From: Pseudomonadota bacterium
GTDB taxonomy: Bacteria > Bdellovibrionota_C > UBA2361 > SZUA-149 > DAOLCO01
DNA length: 54,631 nt
Reading direction: 5' to 3'
Assembly: GCA_027487795.1 (NCBI GenBank)
Contig: JAIYCX010000007.1
Coordinates: forward strand, 1 to 54,631
Below the pieces are notes generated by a model. It ran no database searches and had not been told where the DNA came from. It saw only the letters and a program-made list of their open reading frames with translations. Made by a program: the position numbers and the translations under genes. The first letter of the stretch is position 1. Each line of letters begins with the position of its first letter. Below are positions 15,413 to 24,288 of this stretch, in pieces.

Positions 15413-15813
15413 ATATATTCTTCTACCCTCCAATTATATTTCTTAATTCAATAAAATTGAACAAACCCCTCTCGATCGCTCGTTTATGTAGTCAGTTAAA
15501 GATTCCCTGCAAGGCAAGTGGTGACTGGATAGAAAGGAAAGTAGAAATTAAATACGGACAACAGCTAATCATCGAATCTGAGCCAGGTGACTGGGGCGCA
15601 GTTAGAATCACAATGAAAAAATCCACTGTAGTAAAAGAAGCGCAAACTGCCTTACTAGTATTAGCTTACGCCCTACACGACCTAGTCGCAAAAGAAAGTA
15701 TAAAAAATCTCACTTGGTCTAGGATCCCAGTACCAATGGGCCGTATTAAAACTGGAAAGGCACTTAGTAATTCGGAAAGACAGCAGCGTTTTAGAAATAG
15801 ACAAATCGCTTAA
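15406..15813 (+). CDS. Hypothetical protein divergent from the nucleotidyltransferase
   Basis: 135 aa, soluble. The sequence PLSIARLCSQLKIPC, VEIKYGQQLIIESEPGDW, GAVRITMKK, then TALLVLAYALHDLVAKES and a basic tail (SNSERQQRFRNRQIA) is not assigned to a family by eye. The C-terminal basic stretch could bind nucleic acid. It shares a 42-bp divergent promoter region and a central palindrome with the nucleotidyltransferase, so the two are likely co-regulated and may act together. It ends five bases before the stop of the convergent MFS gene at 15818. Function unknown. Confidence 0.6.
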   Translation: MSNIFFYPPIIFLNSIKLNKPLSIARLCSQLKIPCKASGDWIERKVEIKYGQQLIIESEPGDWGAVRITMKKSTVVKEAQTALLVLAYALHDLVAKESIKNLTWSRIPVPMGRIKTGKALSNSERQQRFRNRQIA

Positions 15814-15817
15814 CCGC

Positions 15818-17005
15818 CTAGCTAACAGCCTCATCCTGCATAAACAAACTCACTACAAACGCGACAATAGAAACCATCATCGCCATCACAAAATACACCG
15901 TCACATCAGAATAATCCTGAAGTGAACCCGTCAAAGCGCTCAATCCTATTCTCCCTATTAAAGACCCCAAACCTATACCTAATAAACTTAGATAACCTTG
16001 AGACTTATGCTTTATACCTTCTGGGAAAAATAAATATGAAAGCTTCACTCCGCATAGATAGACGCCGCCAAATGAAAAAGCATGCAATAGTTGGCTAAAA
16101 ATAATCACAATAGCACTCTGACAATTTGCAAGTAGTAACCAGCGAAATACTGTTGCTATAATAGAAAACTGAAGAATAGATTTTAAAGAAAAAAACTTTT
16201 CTAATCTAGAAAACAGCATAAAAAGAACTATCTCCCCTACTACCCCGAGATTCCAGCATAAGGATATAAAAGAAGGTGAAAAACCAAGGCGCTCTAGATA
16301 CAATGAAAAGAAAGTATAAAGAGGGGCATGAGAAACCCAAATAAGTCCGACTACTGTAAAAAGTAAAAATACTTTTTTGGTTTTTAATGCCTTGATTACT
16401 TCATAAGGTTTTACATGTTGAGCAACTGGGTTTGCTAAAATTCTTGAGATATTAAAACTTAATGCTGTTTGTATTAATACCAATACAATGACAGCTCGTG
16501 CACCAAAGACAGCGTCATAAGACTTAAACAAGATACCAAGCATAAAACCAATAACGATAAAGCCAACCGATCCCCAAAGTCTAATATGCTCAAATTTAAT
16601 ACTAGCATCTCCCTTTATTCTACCTAAAATATCAACATCTATTAAAGTTGTAGTAGATACTCTCGAAGCAATAAAAATAGACCAAAAAATACTCACACTA
16701 ATAAAGTCTACTGAACCTAAAAATAAAAGATAAGTAACTAAAGACAAAATAGATAAAACCCTTATCACTCTTGAAGGAGTAAGCTTACCTCCAGTAATTT
16801 CTAAAACCAAAGGTGCGGAAAACATCATTGTAAGAGTTGCTAAAAAATTCTGCACCGCAATCTGCTGCGCGCTAAGTCCAATATGATTTAGATACAAAGG
16901 TAAGAACGCTATGTAGAAAGAAAACAGACCAACGTTAAAGAACTGGAATGTTGATAAGGTGAATTTTTCGTTTTTATGAAGCTCTAATATGTTTTGTTTA
17001 TTCAT
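15818..17005 (-). CDS. MFS transporter (MFS_1-like)
   Basis: 395 aa with about twelve hydrophobic segments (FFNVGLFSFYIAFLPLYL, VLSILSLVTYLLFLGSV, LWGSVGFIVIGFMLGILF and later ones). The pattern of YIAFLPLYLNHIGLSAQQIA and RLWGSVGFI matches the MFS_1_like group that includes phenylpropionate-permease-like proteins and nucleoside transporters. It would move a small solute across the inner membrane; the substrate cannot be inferred. Convergent with the gene at 15406, and its start is followed upstream by a family A element at 17085. Confidence 0.8.
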   Translation of the reverse strand: MNKQNILELHKNEKFTLSTFQFFNVGLFSFYIAFLPLYLNHIGLSAQQIAVQNFLATLTMMFSAPLVLEITGGKLTPSRVIRVLSILSLVTYLLFLGSVDFISVSIFWSIFIASRVSTTTLIDVDILGRIKGDASIKFEHIRLWGSVGFIVIGFMLGILFKSYDAVFGARAVIVLVLIQTALSFNISRILANPVAQHVKPYEVIKALKTKKVFLLFTVVGLIWVSHAPLYTFFSLYLERLGFSPSFISLCWNLGVVGEIVLFMLFSRLEKFFSLKSILQFSIIATVFRWLLLANCQSAIVIIFSQLLHAFSFGGVYLCGVKLSYLFFPEGIKHKSQGYLSLLGIGLGSLIGRIGLSALTGSLQDYSDVTVYFVMAMMVSIVAFVVSLFMQDEAVS

Positions 17006-17614
17006 CTATTCTAGAAGTAAAATGTAAGACATGAATAGCTCAAGTTAACATTTTAGTATATGTAACTACTCACTAAAATTTCTATAAGTTCTGACCCCTT
17101 AAGTCCTAATCGTCTCATTCTCGCACATTCCACTTGGAATGTAGCTGCGAGGTGCCCCAAATTTTTTCAGCTAAATATAGCTGAGGAAAAAAATTTGCTC
17201 GAAGTCCGCCGATTAAGACTTAAAGGGTCAGAACTTATTTTGTCACTTAAATTTTCACAAACTGTGTTCTTACATTAACGACTACTGAAAAACATAAGAA
17301 AGTTTTATCTATAAATAATATCCCCAACTCCCACAGAGATACCAACCATTCCAGAATAAGAGAGAACTAAGCGGAATAAGAATAATAGGTACTAGTGTTT
17401 TTAAAAATTAGTAGATTATTCATACAAGCTCTTTTAATTATTGTACTATATATATAAAAGAGAGTATTTACTTAGTACCAACCTCTTCAATAGTCACATC
17501 ATTACAGAGCACATATTGACTAATTAGTACATTTTGATACTCAACATTTGGGTATTTGGGTGAATCTGAATTTTTTTCAGAGCTTAGGTTTTCTTTAAGG
17601 TTTGAGGGAGTAAA
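17006..17614. other. Intergenic region containing a family A element
   Basis: The only structure I see is the palindromic element at 17085-17237; the remaining AT-rich part (17238-17614) holds the presumed promoter of the gene at 17615. No further gene or RNA is supported. Confidence 0.5.
17085..17237. repeat. Palindromic element family A, copy 2 (153 bp)
   Basis: The 21-nt ends TAAGTTCTGACCC... and ...GGGTCAGAACTTA pair with one mismatch. The interior is the reverse complement of copy 1 (5659-5810): ACATTCCACTTGGAATGT hairpin first, then TTTTTTCAGCTAAATATAGC. Copy 1 and copy 2 are therefore in opposite orientations. Confidence 0.85.
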
Positions 17615-18703
17615 ATGTTACGATTTTTTAAGTCTTTTTTATTTATTGCTCTTTTTCCATTTCTTCTATCGACGGTTACTACTTCAGCAGTATACAGCTA
17701 CATTTACATTAATAAACTGAGCTATAAAGAACTAGAGGTATTTAAGCCAAGATCTGATTTTGATGATCTCACAGTTGAGCAACAACAGTTGTACATTAAT
17801 GCTGAAAAAAAATTATCAAAGCATAATATCAGCAATGAAGATTATGACAGATATATGCATATAAGATCAGAAATGATTGACATTATGAATAAAAAAGAAG
17901 AGGAAATTATTGAGAAGTCTCTACTTGGTGAAGATAAAATTCGGCAAATAGTCAGTAGATATTCGACTTATATAAATCAAGAGCCGATACATAAGCTATT
18001 TGATGAGTGTGGTTGTATATGGTTAGAAAGCGGTGCAATGAATTTTATCCTAAGGACAAATAATAGGCATCCAGACTACTATTATCCTGTAGTTTTCGAA
18101 CGCGATTGGATGGGATGCTTTAGTTGCAAAAACTACGCTTTGCATATCTTGAGGAGAGAAGATCCATATTCTTTTGTTAGTCCACATGGCGCAAAATGTC
18201 CTATCTCTGTTCTGGTTGCACAAGGTTATGAACCAGTTGAAGTCTCAGAAGTCGGAGAAAATGATCTATGCTTCTACTTTAGGTACATTGAAGATCCTAA
18301 GATAAAAGGGATAACAGACGATGATTATGATTTTAAAAATCTACCAAAAGAATTAGTCCGCTCTAGTCATTACGGCGTCTATAAAAATGGTCGGGTGATT
18401 TCGAAACAAATGTTTGCTGGTATCGCTTCTCACACTCCCGAAGCAGGAGGATTTCATGGCTGGAGATATATGTTCTTCAGAAAAAACTTCGATCTTTCCG
18501 CAAAAACACCAATAGTAGACGATATAGATGATTGGGTACAGTGCGGAGATTGCGTAACAAGAAAATCGGGTGCATTTGAATATAAAAGTTTTCCTATGGA
18601 TATGAAAATTTTTGGTATCCTATGTCATACCTTTTATCTAGTACTCTTTTTGTCTATCATTGCAATTTGGAATATACGAAGACAAAGACTATATATGTCT
18701 TAA
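17615..18703 (+). CDS. Membrane-anchored hypothetical protein, two TM ends, Cys pairs
   Basis: 362 aa with a ribosome site GAGGGAG. Residues about 5-30 (FKSFLFIALFPFLLSTVTTS) and about 332-352 (FGILCHTFYLVLFLSIIAIW) are membrane segments flanking a soluble middle of about 300 residues. The middle contains CGCIWLESG, MGCFSCKNYALH and VQCGDCVTR, three paired-cysteine motifs that could bind metal or form disulfides, plus FHGWRYMFFRKNFD. No family recognised. Monocistronic with its own terminator at 18726. Confidence 0.65.
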   Translation: MLRFFKSFLFIALFPFLLSTVTTSAVYSYIYINKLSYKELEVFKPRSDFDDLTVEQQQLYINAEKKLSKHNISNEDYDRYMHIRSEMIDIMNKKEEEIIEKSLLGEDKIRQIVSRYSTYINQEPIHKLFDECGCIWLESGAMNFILRTNNRHPDYYYPVVFERDWMGCFSCKNYALHILRREDPYSFVSPHGAKCPISVLVAQGYEPVEVSEVGENDLCFYFRYIEDPKIKGITDDDYDFKNLPKELVRSSHYGVYKNGRVISKQMFAGIASHTPEAGGFHGWRYMFFRKNFDLSAKTPIVDDIDDWVQCGDCVTRKSGAFEYKSFPMDMKIFGILCHTFYLVLFLSIIAIWNIRRQRLYMS

Positions 18704-18725
18704 ATATTCACAACTTGACTAGCTA

Positions 18726-18763
18726 GGGGGTTGTTTCCACTCAAATAACCCCCATTAAAAAAA
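18726..18763 (+). terminator. Terminator of the gene at 17615
   Basis: GGGGGTT and AACCCCC pair across a 14-nt loop, followed by ATTAAAAAAATA rather than a pure T-run. Confidence 0.6.
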
Positions 18764-19162
18764 TATCCTTCCTCTTTCTATTTCATATCTTAAGTTCAAA
18801 TTTCTATTTTTATTATTTAATACAGGGCGAATTTGACGATTCTAGAGATAAGGTTACTAGATGAGCTTACTCGCATGAGTTTCAGCTCCCATTTTAAATC
18901 CATAGAGTAAAACCAAGAAATTAATTAGTTAAGTCTTAAAACGCTTTTGTTTTTTGTATATACTAAGAATAGAGATACAGGAACTATATAATATCCATTA
19001 AAGCAGGCTCTATTATAGTTTTTATATTTATTGAGTTTGGCTTGGGTGGTACCAGCCTGTTTTTATCTCCCGAGTCAAAAGTCGTAAATAATTATAAAGC
19101 TATTCATAAATACCCATATCACATCTACATATTTTCCCTTAAGTATTCTACTTTCTTCATGC

Positions 19163-19408
19163 ATGATTGTGTATGGCAACAAAAACTATCTCCATAAAAC
19201 TAGATGTAACAATAAGCTTATTAGTATGAAGCAATTATCAACAGAATCCTTTTCTCAGATAATAAGAAGAGCAAAGTGGGATATAGAAGCTACAACCGGT
19301 GCTAGTATTATAGATTTCTATAACAAAGAAAAAGAGAACCTAAGTGAATAACAGCTAGACATCTTAGACTATCTTCAGCAAAATAATTACCCCTTAAAAG
19401 ATAAGTAG
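19163..19408 (+). pseudogene. Possible small gene interrupted by a stop codon
   Basis: A 62-codon frame (with MKQLSTESFSQIIRRAKWDI near residue 22) is closed by TAA at 19349-19351. The same frame then continues protein-like for another 18 codons (QLDILDYLQQNNYPLKDK). The continuity suggests a nonsense mutation in a small gene, but no homologue is recognised and chance cannot be excluded. Confidence 0.25.
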
Positions 19409-19517
19409 CTAAAAGAATAAATGTCACTCCTATTAGATACAACATTTATAATAGATCTAGAAACATAAGCTAGACTATCTAAAAAATAAGGTGATTATCA
19501 AATTATAGTTGATAAAA

Positions 19518-19580
19518 AAGTTCTGAGCCCTTAAGTCTAAATCGACGGACTTCGAGCAATTTTTTCCTTAGCTAAATACA
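19518..19580. repeat. Palindromic element family A, copy 3 (truncated)
   Basis: AAGTTCTGAGCCCTTAAGTC, CGGACTTCGAGCAATTTTTT and CCTTAGCTAAATA match the left half of copies 1 and 2 and then stop abruptly where the next inverted-repeat structure begins. Confidence 0.75.
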
Positions 19581-19589
19581 CCTATTTGT

Positions 19590-19785
19590 TTTCCGTTTTA
19601 TTCAAGAAGCGAAACAGGAAGAAAATGCTCGAGGAAGGAAGAGGAAAAGGAAGAAGAAGTATAGAAAATTTAGAGTTGCTTGTGGATATCACATAACTTA
19701 CGGGTAAGCAGAAACTATTTTACCCTACCCCCGAAAACCCCTTCCTGTTCCTCTTCCCGCCTCCAGCATTCCTTCCTGTCATACC
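19590..19785. repeat. Inverted-repeat structure, family C-like
   Basis: ACAGGAAGAAAATGCTCGAG (from about 19615) and its near complement CAGCATTCCTTCCTGTC (to about 19779) form long arms rich in GGAAG/CTTCC around a roughly 90-bp spacer. The word TTTTATTCAAGAA within it also occurs in the hairpin at 29622-29684. It appears to have inserted into, and cut, copy 3 of family A. Confidence 0.5.
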
Positions 19786-19805
19786 TCTGAAATAGAAGAC
19801 CTTCC

Positions 19806-21155
19806 TTAATCCGATATTACACTCATCGACTTCCAGCGTCCCTGACGAAAGCGCAGATACAAACAAAAAGTAATTACCATTGAATACAACGCGACAAAGG
19901 CCCAAGCTATATAGACAGCATTATCAAATCCTCGAAACAACCACGCAGGTAACACCATTAATGGCCAAGGTAATGTTAGTGCTAGTAAGGAAACAAACTT
20001 AGTATCTCCTGCCCCTTTTAGAGCAAACGAAATATTAAAGTAAGTGCTATCGAATATAGAGAACAGAGCTACTATTTTTAAAAGATGCGGAGCAATTTCT
20101 GCTACCTGATTCCATAGTCCTACATCATCACTATTTTTAAACCATGATAAATAAAATTCTGGTAGAAAATAAAAAGTAGAAGCTATTGAAATCATATAAA
20201 CAGAAGAGATCTTAACACCCGCCCAAGTAAACTGCTCTGCTTTTTTTGGATTTTTTTCACCTAAGCTTTGTCCCACTAAAGTCATCACCGCTTGAGCAAC
20301 TCCCATACTAGGCAATATAGAAATCATCATTACTGTAACAGCAATGCTACTACTAGCTAAAGCAGCTTCTCCGTTTTTTAGATGTCCCATTATAATCAAA
20401 AACAGAGTAAACGCTAAGCCTTCCAGAGACCATTGAAGACCACTTGGTATTCCATACTTAAGAAACTTAAGCATTGTTTTTAAGTCAAAACTATAACCAC
20501 TCCTTATTGAATATTCCTCTTCATGTTTTTTAGTAAATAATAAATAAAGTCCGAAAGCAGCTGCGATAAATGTAGATATCGAGGTAGCATATCCCGCCCC
20601 TGCTATTCCATAAGCCTTACTACCCCAATGCCCAAAAATCATCACATAATCTAAAATGACATTTAAGATTAGACCAACAAAATTGATCCAAATAACTGTT
20701 CTTGTCTGACCTAAGCCTGTAAAGAAACCGCCAACAACAGCAATTATAGCAGCAGGCAAAGCTGAATATGTTACGGAGTTAAAGTATTCAACTTCTAAAC
20801 CTTGAATAGAAGGAGAGTGATTTACGGCCGAAAAAAAACTAGGCGAAATTAAATTTAATAATAAAAATGCTAGGCCGCCAACAATACTTACATATATAGC
20901 ATTCCAAACAGCAGAACCTATTTTATGATTCTCTTTAGCCCCGTAATACTGCGCAACAAAAGTCATCACGTAACTAGCAGTTTGTTGCAATAGAGCCATC
21001 GGCACCCAGAACACACCCATTACAGTCATCGCTGCACCTAGTGATTCTGTCGAGTACATTCCGAGATAAACTCTATCTATAGTCAGTTGCAAATTCCAAA
21101 AACTATTTGCAATGACCAAAGGCCAGGCTATTTTAATTATTTTTTTGTAGATCAC
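19806..21155 (-). CDS. MATE family efflux transporter
   Basis: 449 aa with about twelve membrane segments. WPLVIANSFWNLQLTIDRVY, LGMYSTESLGAAMTVMGVFW near the N-terminus and VMTLVGQSLGEKNPKKAEQF in the middle match the NorM/DinF type of MATE proteins. These export cationic drugs or metabolites using a sodium or proton gradient. Its start overlaps the end of the upstream inositol-monophosphatase-like gene by 23 bp, which points to a two-gene operon with translational coupling. Confidence 0.9.
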   Translation of the reverse strand: MIYKKIIKIAWPLVIANSFWNLQLTIDRVYLGMYSTESLGAAMTVMGVFWVPMALLQQTASYVMTFVAQYYGAKENHKIGSAVWNAIYVSIVGGLAFLLLNLISPSFFSAVNHSPSIQGLEVEYFNSVTYSALPAAIIAVVGGFFTGLGQTRTVIWINFVGLILNVILDYVMIFGHWGSKAYGIAGAGYATSISTFIAAAFGLYLLFTKKHEEEYSIRSGYSFDLKTMLKFLKYGIPSGLQWSLEGLAFTLFLIIMGHLKNGEAALASSSIAVTVMMISILPSMGVAQAVMTLVGQSLGEKNPKKAEQFTWAGVKISSVYMISIASTFYFLPEFYLSWFKNSDDVGLWNQVAEIAPHLLKIVALFSIFDSTYFNISFALKGAGDTKFVSLLALTLPWPLMVLPAWLFRGFDNAVYIAWAFVALYSMVITFCLYLRFRQGRWKSMSVISD

Positions 21156-21954
21156 TATTATTATTTAACGTATTAATAATCTCTTTATGAATTAGACTAT
21201 TTGAAGAAAAGACTCCTGGCATTGCTATAGTATCCCAGACAATATCAGCACCATCAATTGTAGAAAAGACACCACCTGATTCTTTTAGAATTGCAGCCCC
21301 AGCAGATACGTCCCAAATTTTAGAACCTAATATAATAACACAAGCAGAAGAAGCACCAATAAACATTTCATAAAAATCTACAGCAGCACAACCAATACTT
21401 CTTGAAACTAGAACCTTGTTTATTAAAGGAACTGCGTATCGAGATGTCACTTCAGGAGATAACCAAGACCCTAATTCAATATTTAAAATAGCTTCTTCAA
21501 TATTATCAATTTTAGATAGAGTTACCGGAACATCATTTACAAAAGCTCCCTTACCGACTTCGCCAGTAATTATAACTCCCTTCTCCGGTAAATAAATAAC
21601 ACCAGCATAAGGCTGTGATTCTTTAACATAGGAAAGCAGCACGCCCCAAGTGTCAAATCCTAAAGCATAATTAAAAGTTCCATCCAAGGGATCTACAACA
21701 AAGTATGACTTTTCTGAAATTGTATGAAACTCTTGCTCTTCCGCAAGCACAAATGATTCTGGAAAATTTTCATTAAGCTTAGAAACAATTATTTCCTGTG
21801 ATATCAAATCTGCTTCTGTCGCAAAATCACGTAGACCTTTTGATATGCGCTTAAGATTATCTGACTTCATACTTAAAAGCTTAGCACCAGCTTCAAGAAC
21901 TATTTCAGACATTATCTTAGTTAAATCTTTCATACTTAAATTTCTAATTATCAA
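21133..21954 (-). CDS. Inositol monophosphatase family phosphatase
   Basis: 273 aa from a TTG at 21954; an ATG at 21933 (MKDLTKIM) is an equally plausible start. Family motifs are complete: ATEADLISQEII, AEEQEF (metal site), VVDPLDGTFNYALGF (DPxDGTxN), and WDVSAGAAILKESGG near the C-terminus. Such enzymes are Mg-dependent and hydrolyse inositol phosphates, 3'-phosphoadenosine 5'-phosphate or related sugar phosphates; the motif set does not separate these. First gene of a probable operon with the MATE transporter. Confidence 0.85.
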   Translation of the reverse strand: MIIRNLSMKDLTKIMSEIVLEAGAKLLSMKSDNLKRISKGLRDFATEADLISQEIIVSKLNENFPESFVLAEEQEFHTISEKSYFVVDPLDGTFNYALGFDTWGVLLSYVKESQPYAGVIYLPEKGVIITGEVGKGAFVNDVPVTLSKIDNIEEAILNIELGSWLSPEVTSRYAVPLINKVLVSRSIGCAAVDFYEMFIGASSACVIILGSKIWDVSAGAAILKESGGVFSTIDGADIVWDTIAMPGVFSSNSLIHKEIINTLNNNSDLQKNN

Positions 21955-22077
21955 TCATAATAAGTTCACAATAAATAAGCTACACCGACTACCTACCTCG
22001 GTCAATTAAACAAAGATCATCATCTCTATACTTTACAGATACAACATACAAGCAGTATATAATATTTAAAGAGGGGA

Positions 22078-22119
22078 GAGTTCTAAACTCTTAAATTTTA
22101 CTGGTCGGACTTCGAGTAA
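22078..22119. repeat. Palindromic element family A, copy 4 (remnant)
   Basis: AGTTCTAAACTCTTAA and CTGGTCGGACTTCGAGTAAA match the left 45 bases of copy 1. The remainder is missing; the sequence runs directly into the end of the TauE/SafE relic. Confidence 0.65.
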
Positions 22120-22120
22120 A

Positions 22121-22520
22121 TTAAAATAACTGCTTCACTCCCACCACACAAGCCATTACAATAAAAATCCACCTTACCCACTGCGCACCTTGACGCATAG
22201 CAATTTGAGCCCCAAGATAACCGCCTGCCATATTTGCTAGCGCCATTGGGATACCAAGACTCCAGATTATCTTTTTATTAAACATGAATGTTGTATCGTA
22301 CTACATACTGTGAGTATTTTTTGTTACGAATAAAATTAGCTGAAGCAAAGAGTGTTCCGCTTGTACTGATAAGCTTACTGGTACCAAGGGTTAAATCTAC
22401 AGGGAATCCAAAAGTTAATAGTATTGGCAGAGTAATCACTCCACCACCACCGGCAATAGCATCTACAATACCAGCTACAAAGGCTCCAATACTCGCTAGT
22501 ACTATGATAAATGTACTCAT
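22121..22520 (-). pseudogene. TauE/SafE family permease, internally deleted
   Basis: The first 80 codons (MSTFIIVLASIGAFVAGIVD, AIAGGGGVITLPILLTFGFP, DLTLGTSKLISTSGTLFASA) are the typical N-terminus of TauE/SafE permeases. A second frame then gives the typical C-terminus (SLGIPMALANMAGGYLGAQI, RWIFIVMACVVGVKQLF, stop at 22121). The joined parts total about 130 residues against 240-260 in intact proteins, so the middle is lost and the frame is broken. Intact relatives export sulfite, sulfoacetate or other anions. Confidence 0.8.
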
Positions 22521-22589
22521 TTATTTACTATTATAATCATAACATTTTAGTTTTCCCTAATGAGGAAATTAAACTAGCGAAATAGCAGT

Positions 22590-22630
22590 TTAGTTTTAAA
22601 AGGCAACTCCATTTTACCTTTTAAAACTAA
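22590..22630. terminator. Bidirectional terminator-like hairpin
   Basis: TTAGTTTTAAAAGG and CCTTTTAAAACTAA are perfect 14-bp complements around a 13-nt loop, directly after the stop of the gene at 22633 (minus strand). Confidence 0.65.
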
Positions 22631-22632
22631 CC

Positions 22633-23331
22633 TTACTTTATAGTTTCTAAGAATTCTTGTAGTTCAGATTTTGAAGGAATCTCAAACAACTGTTTCGAAA
22701 TCAACTCAGTTGGCTCTTTATGCCATTTCTTCATCAGAAAATAAACAAGTAACCAAGATTCACCTCTCATCCTGTCTCTATATTCTGGATCACTTTTCAT
22801 CATCTCGAGATCAGGTTCCTTCAGCTCTTCTTCAAAGCCATATTTTTTCAGAAGTCTAAACGAATCTTCATCAAAACCACTTTGAAATCTCATACAATGT
22901 GGTAACCCTACTAGAATCCAAGTAGAAGTATTTGCAGTCCGAAGTTCTTCAATTCTCGCCCTACTCAAGTAATAGCGATAACTGTCTTCCGTAGCGAATC
23001 TACTTGCTATCTTGATACTAATAGACTTTTCAGCCAGACTAAATGAGCCGCTCCAATTTTCATTCCTGCGTTTTTGATAGCTACTTCTATCGACAGTGGC
23101 CACTTTCTCAACAACGACTTCTCTAACAAACTTACCAAGCTTTTCTTCGATAGCACCAATTGCTTTTTGGTACTCTGCTTGAGGTGTCTCGACTCGAGTA
23201 GTCGGTACCTTTTGTTGTGGAGGACCAAGATAAAAAACGCTGTAGGAGCCAATAAGCGAAGTGATCGTTGCTCCTAACATAAAAGCTGCAAAACTTTTAA
23301 ATTTAAAAACTAACTCTTTTTCATACCCCAT
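22633..23331 (-). CDS. Single-pass membrane hypothetical protein
   Basis: 232 aa with a strong AAGGAG site before the ATG at 23331. Residues about 10-32 (FKSFAAFMLGATITSLIGSY) form a membrane anchor, and the rest is predicted to lie in the periplasm. Notable pieces are STWILVGLPHCMRFQSGFDE and a C-terminal ISKQLFEIPSKSELQEFLET. No family recognised. It is preceded on the same strand by the GRDP-like gene, separated by a terminator, so it is probably transcribed alone. Confidence 0.6.
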   Translation of the reverse strand: MGYEKELVFKFKSFAAFMLGATITSLIGSYSVFYLGPPQQKVPTTRVETPQAEYQKAIGAIEEKLGKFVREVVVEKVATVDRSSYQKRRNENWSGSFSLAEKSISIKIASRFATEDSYRYYLSRARIEELRTANTSTWILVGLPHCMRFQSGFDEDSFRLLKKYGFEEELKEPDLEMMKSDPEYRDRMRGESWLLVYFLMKKWHKEPTELISKQLFEIPSKSELQEFLETIK

Positions 23332-23394
23332 TTTCCCATCTCCTTAGGATAAAAACCTGATGTTGCCTTTTAAGAATTATGACGGTGAAACTAG

Positions 23395-23445
23395 AAAACA
23401 TTAAACAGGGAGCGCAATACCATAAAGTAGAGCACTCCCTTTATT
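23395..23445 (-). terminator. Terminator of the GRDP-like gene
   Basis: On the minus strand AGGGAGTGC and GCGCTCCCT form a GC-rich stem between the genes ending at 23470 and starting at 23331, followed by GTTTAATG. Confidence 0.55.
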
Positions 23446-23469
23446 AATCACAAACCAGAGACTGTTAAG

Positions 23470-24288
23470 TTACGATCCGCCACCACCACAACCGCTACCA
23501 CCTCCACAGCTCGATCCTCCACCACAAGAAGAAGAGCTAGAACTTCCACACGAACTAGAACTAGAACTTCCACATGATGAAGCAGGGGTAGTGTAACCTG
23601 ATGAACTAGAGGTATCACAGGAAGGTGTAGAAGGGGGGCTTAATGCAGCAAAAGTTGCCATACTGCTAATAATTCCCCCATCGTCGCTAGCAGTGCTTGA
23701 ATTACTACTAGTTCCTGAACTATTACTAGGTCGTGATTTTTCTGTTTTCTTAGGCGACGCTTTCGCAACTGCCTTTAGACTAGAGCTCACGCTTGTAGTG
23801 CTTAACTTGCTAATAGTTGCCTGAGAAACCTCATTTGGAACTTCTCCCCAAATATCCTTTGGGGGAATACCAAAGATATCACAATAGCGAGCAAGTGTTT
23901 CTTGATAAACATCCTCATACTTTGAAACATCTTCACCAGGAACTGCTGGATGATGATAGATCACTCTACCAAAAACTTCTTTACAAATATTCTCGTAACT
24001 GAAGTTAAACTGTAAATGTTCATGCCATACTAAATCAACGAGCTTACTTGGAACTTCAAAATCGTTTACAGATGTAGCCTTCAAAGCCATGTATCGAGCA
24101 TACTCTCTGTATAGAGTCATATGCTGACTTGCAGTAACACCATGCTCATCAAGCATTCTCAAAGAAATTCCCGCGAGAAACTTTTTGTCTCGCAGAAATA
24201 GTTCTAGGAACATTTCTGAAAGATCTCGAGGATTATTCGAACCGGTAATGCCCATACTAGATAGAAACCAAGCGAATACAGATCTCAT
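23470..24288 (-). CDS. GRDP-like protein with Ser/Cys/Gly-rich tail
   Basis: 272 aa with a good ribosome site (GGGAG). Residues about 80-125 match the glycine-rich-domain-containing-protein-like family: VPSKLVDLVWHEHLQFNFSY, then ICKEVFGRVIYHHPAVPGE, with the conserved WHEHL and HHP. Residues about 175-272 are low complexity, ending in runs of SSSSS, SCGSS and CGGGSGCGGGGS. Such Cys/Gly tails occur in membrane-linked bacterial proteins of unknown role. There is no signal peptide; the N-terminal FAWFLSSMGI is weakly hydrophobic. Function unknown. Confidence 0.7.
   Translation of the reverse strand: MRSVFAWFLSSMGITGSNNPRDLSEMFLELFLRDKKFLAGISLRMLDEHGVTASQHMTLYREYARYMALKATSVNDFEVPSKLVDLVWHEHLQFNFSYENICKEVFGRVIYHHPAVPGEDVSKYEDVYQETLARYCDIFGIPPKDIWGEVPNEVSQATISKLSTTSVSSSLKAVAKASPKKTEKSRPSNSSGTSSNSSTASDDGGIISSMATFAALSPPSTPSCDTSSSSGYTTPASSCGSSSSSSCGSSSSSSCGGGSSCGGGSGCGGGGS

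Larger units (their letters stand above)
18764..19805. other. Gene-poor tract with a possible relic and nested repeats
   Basis: A short broken reading frame (19163-19408), a truncated family A element (19518-19580) and an inverted-repeat structure rich in GGAAG/CTTCC (19590-19785) are listed separately. Nothing else is supported. Confidence 0.45.

Noticed and set aside
19720..19905. Minus-strand frame at the end of the MATE gene
   Set aside because: It overlaps the MATE coding end in another frame and part of the inverted-repeat structure, and its product is glycine/arginine-rich noise.
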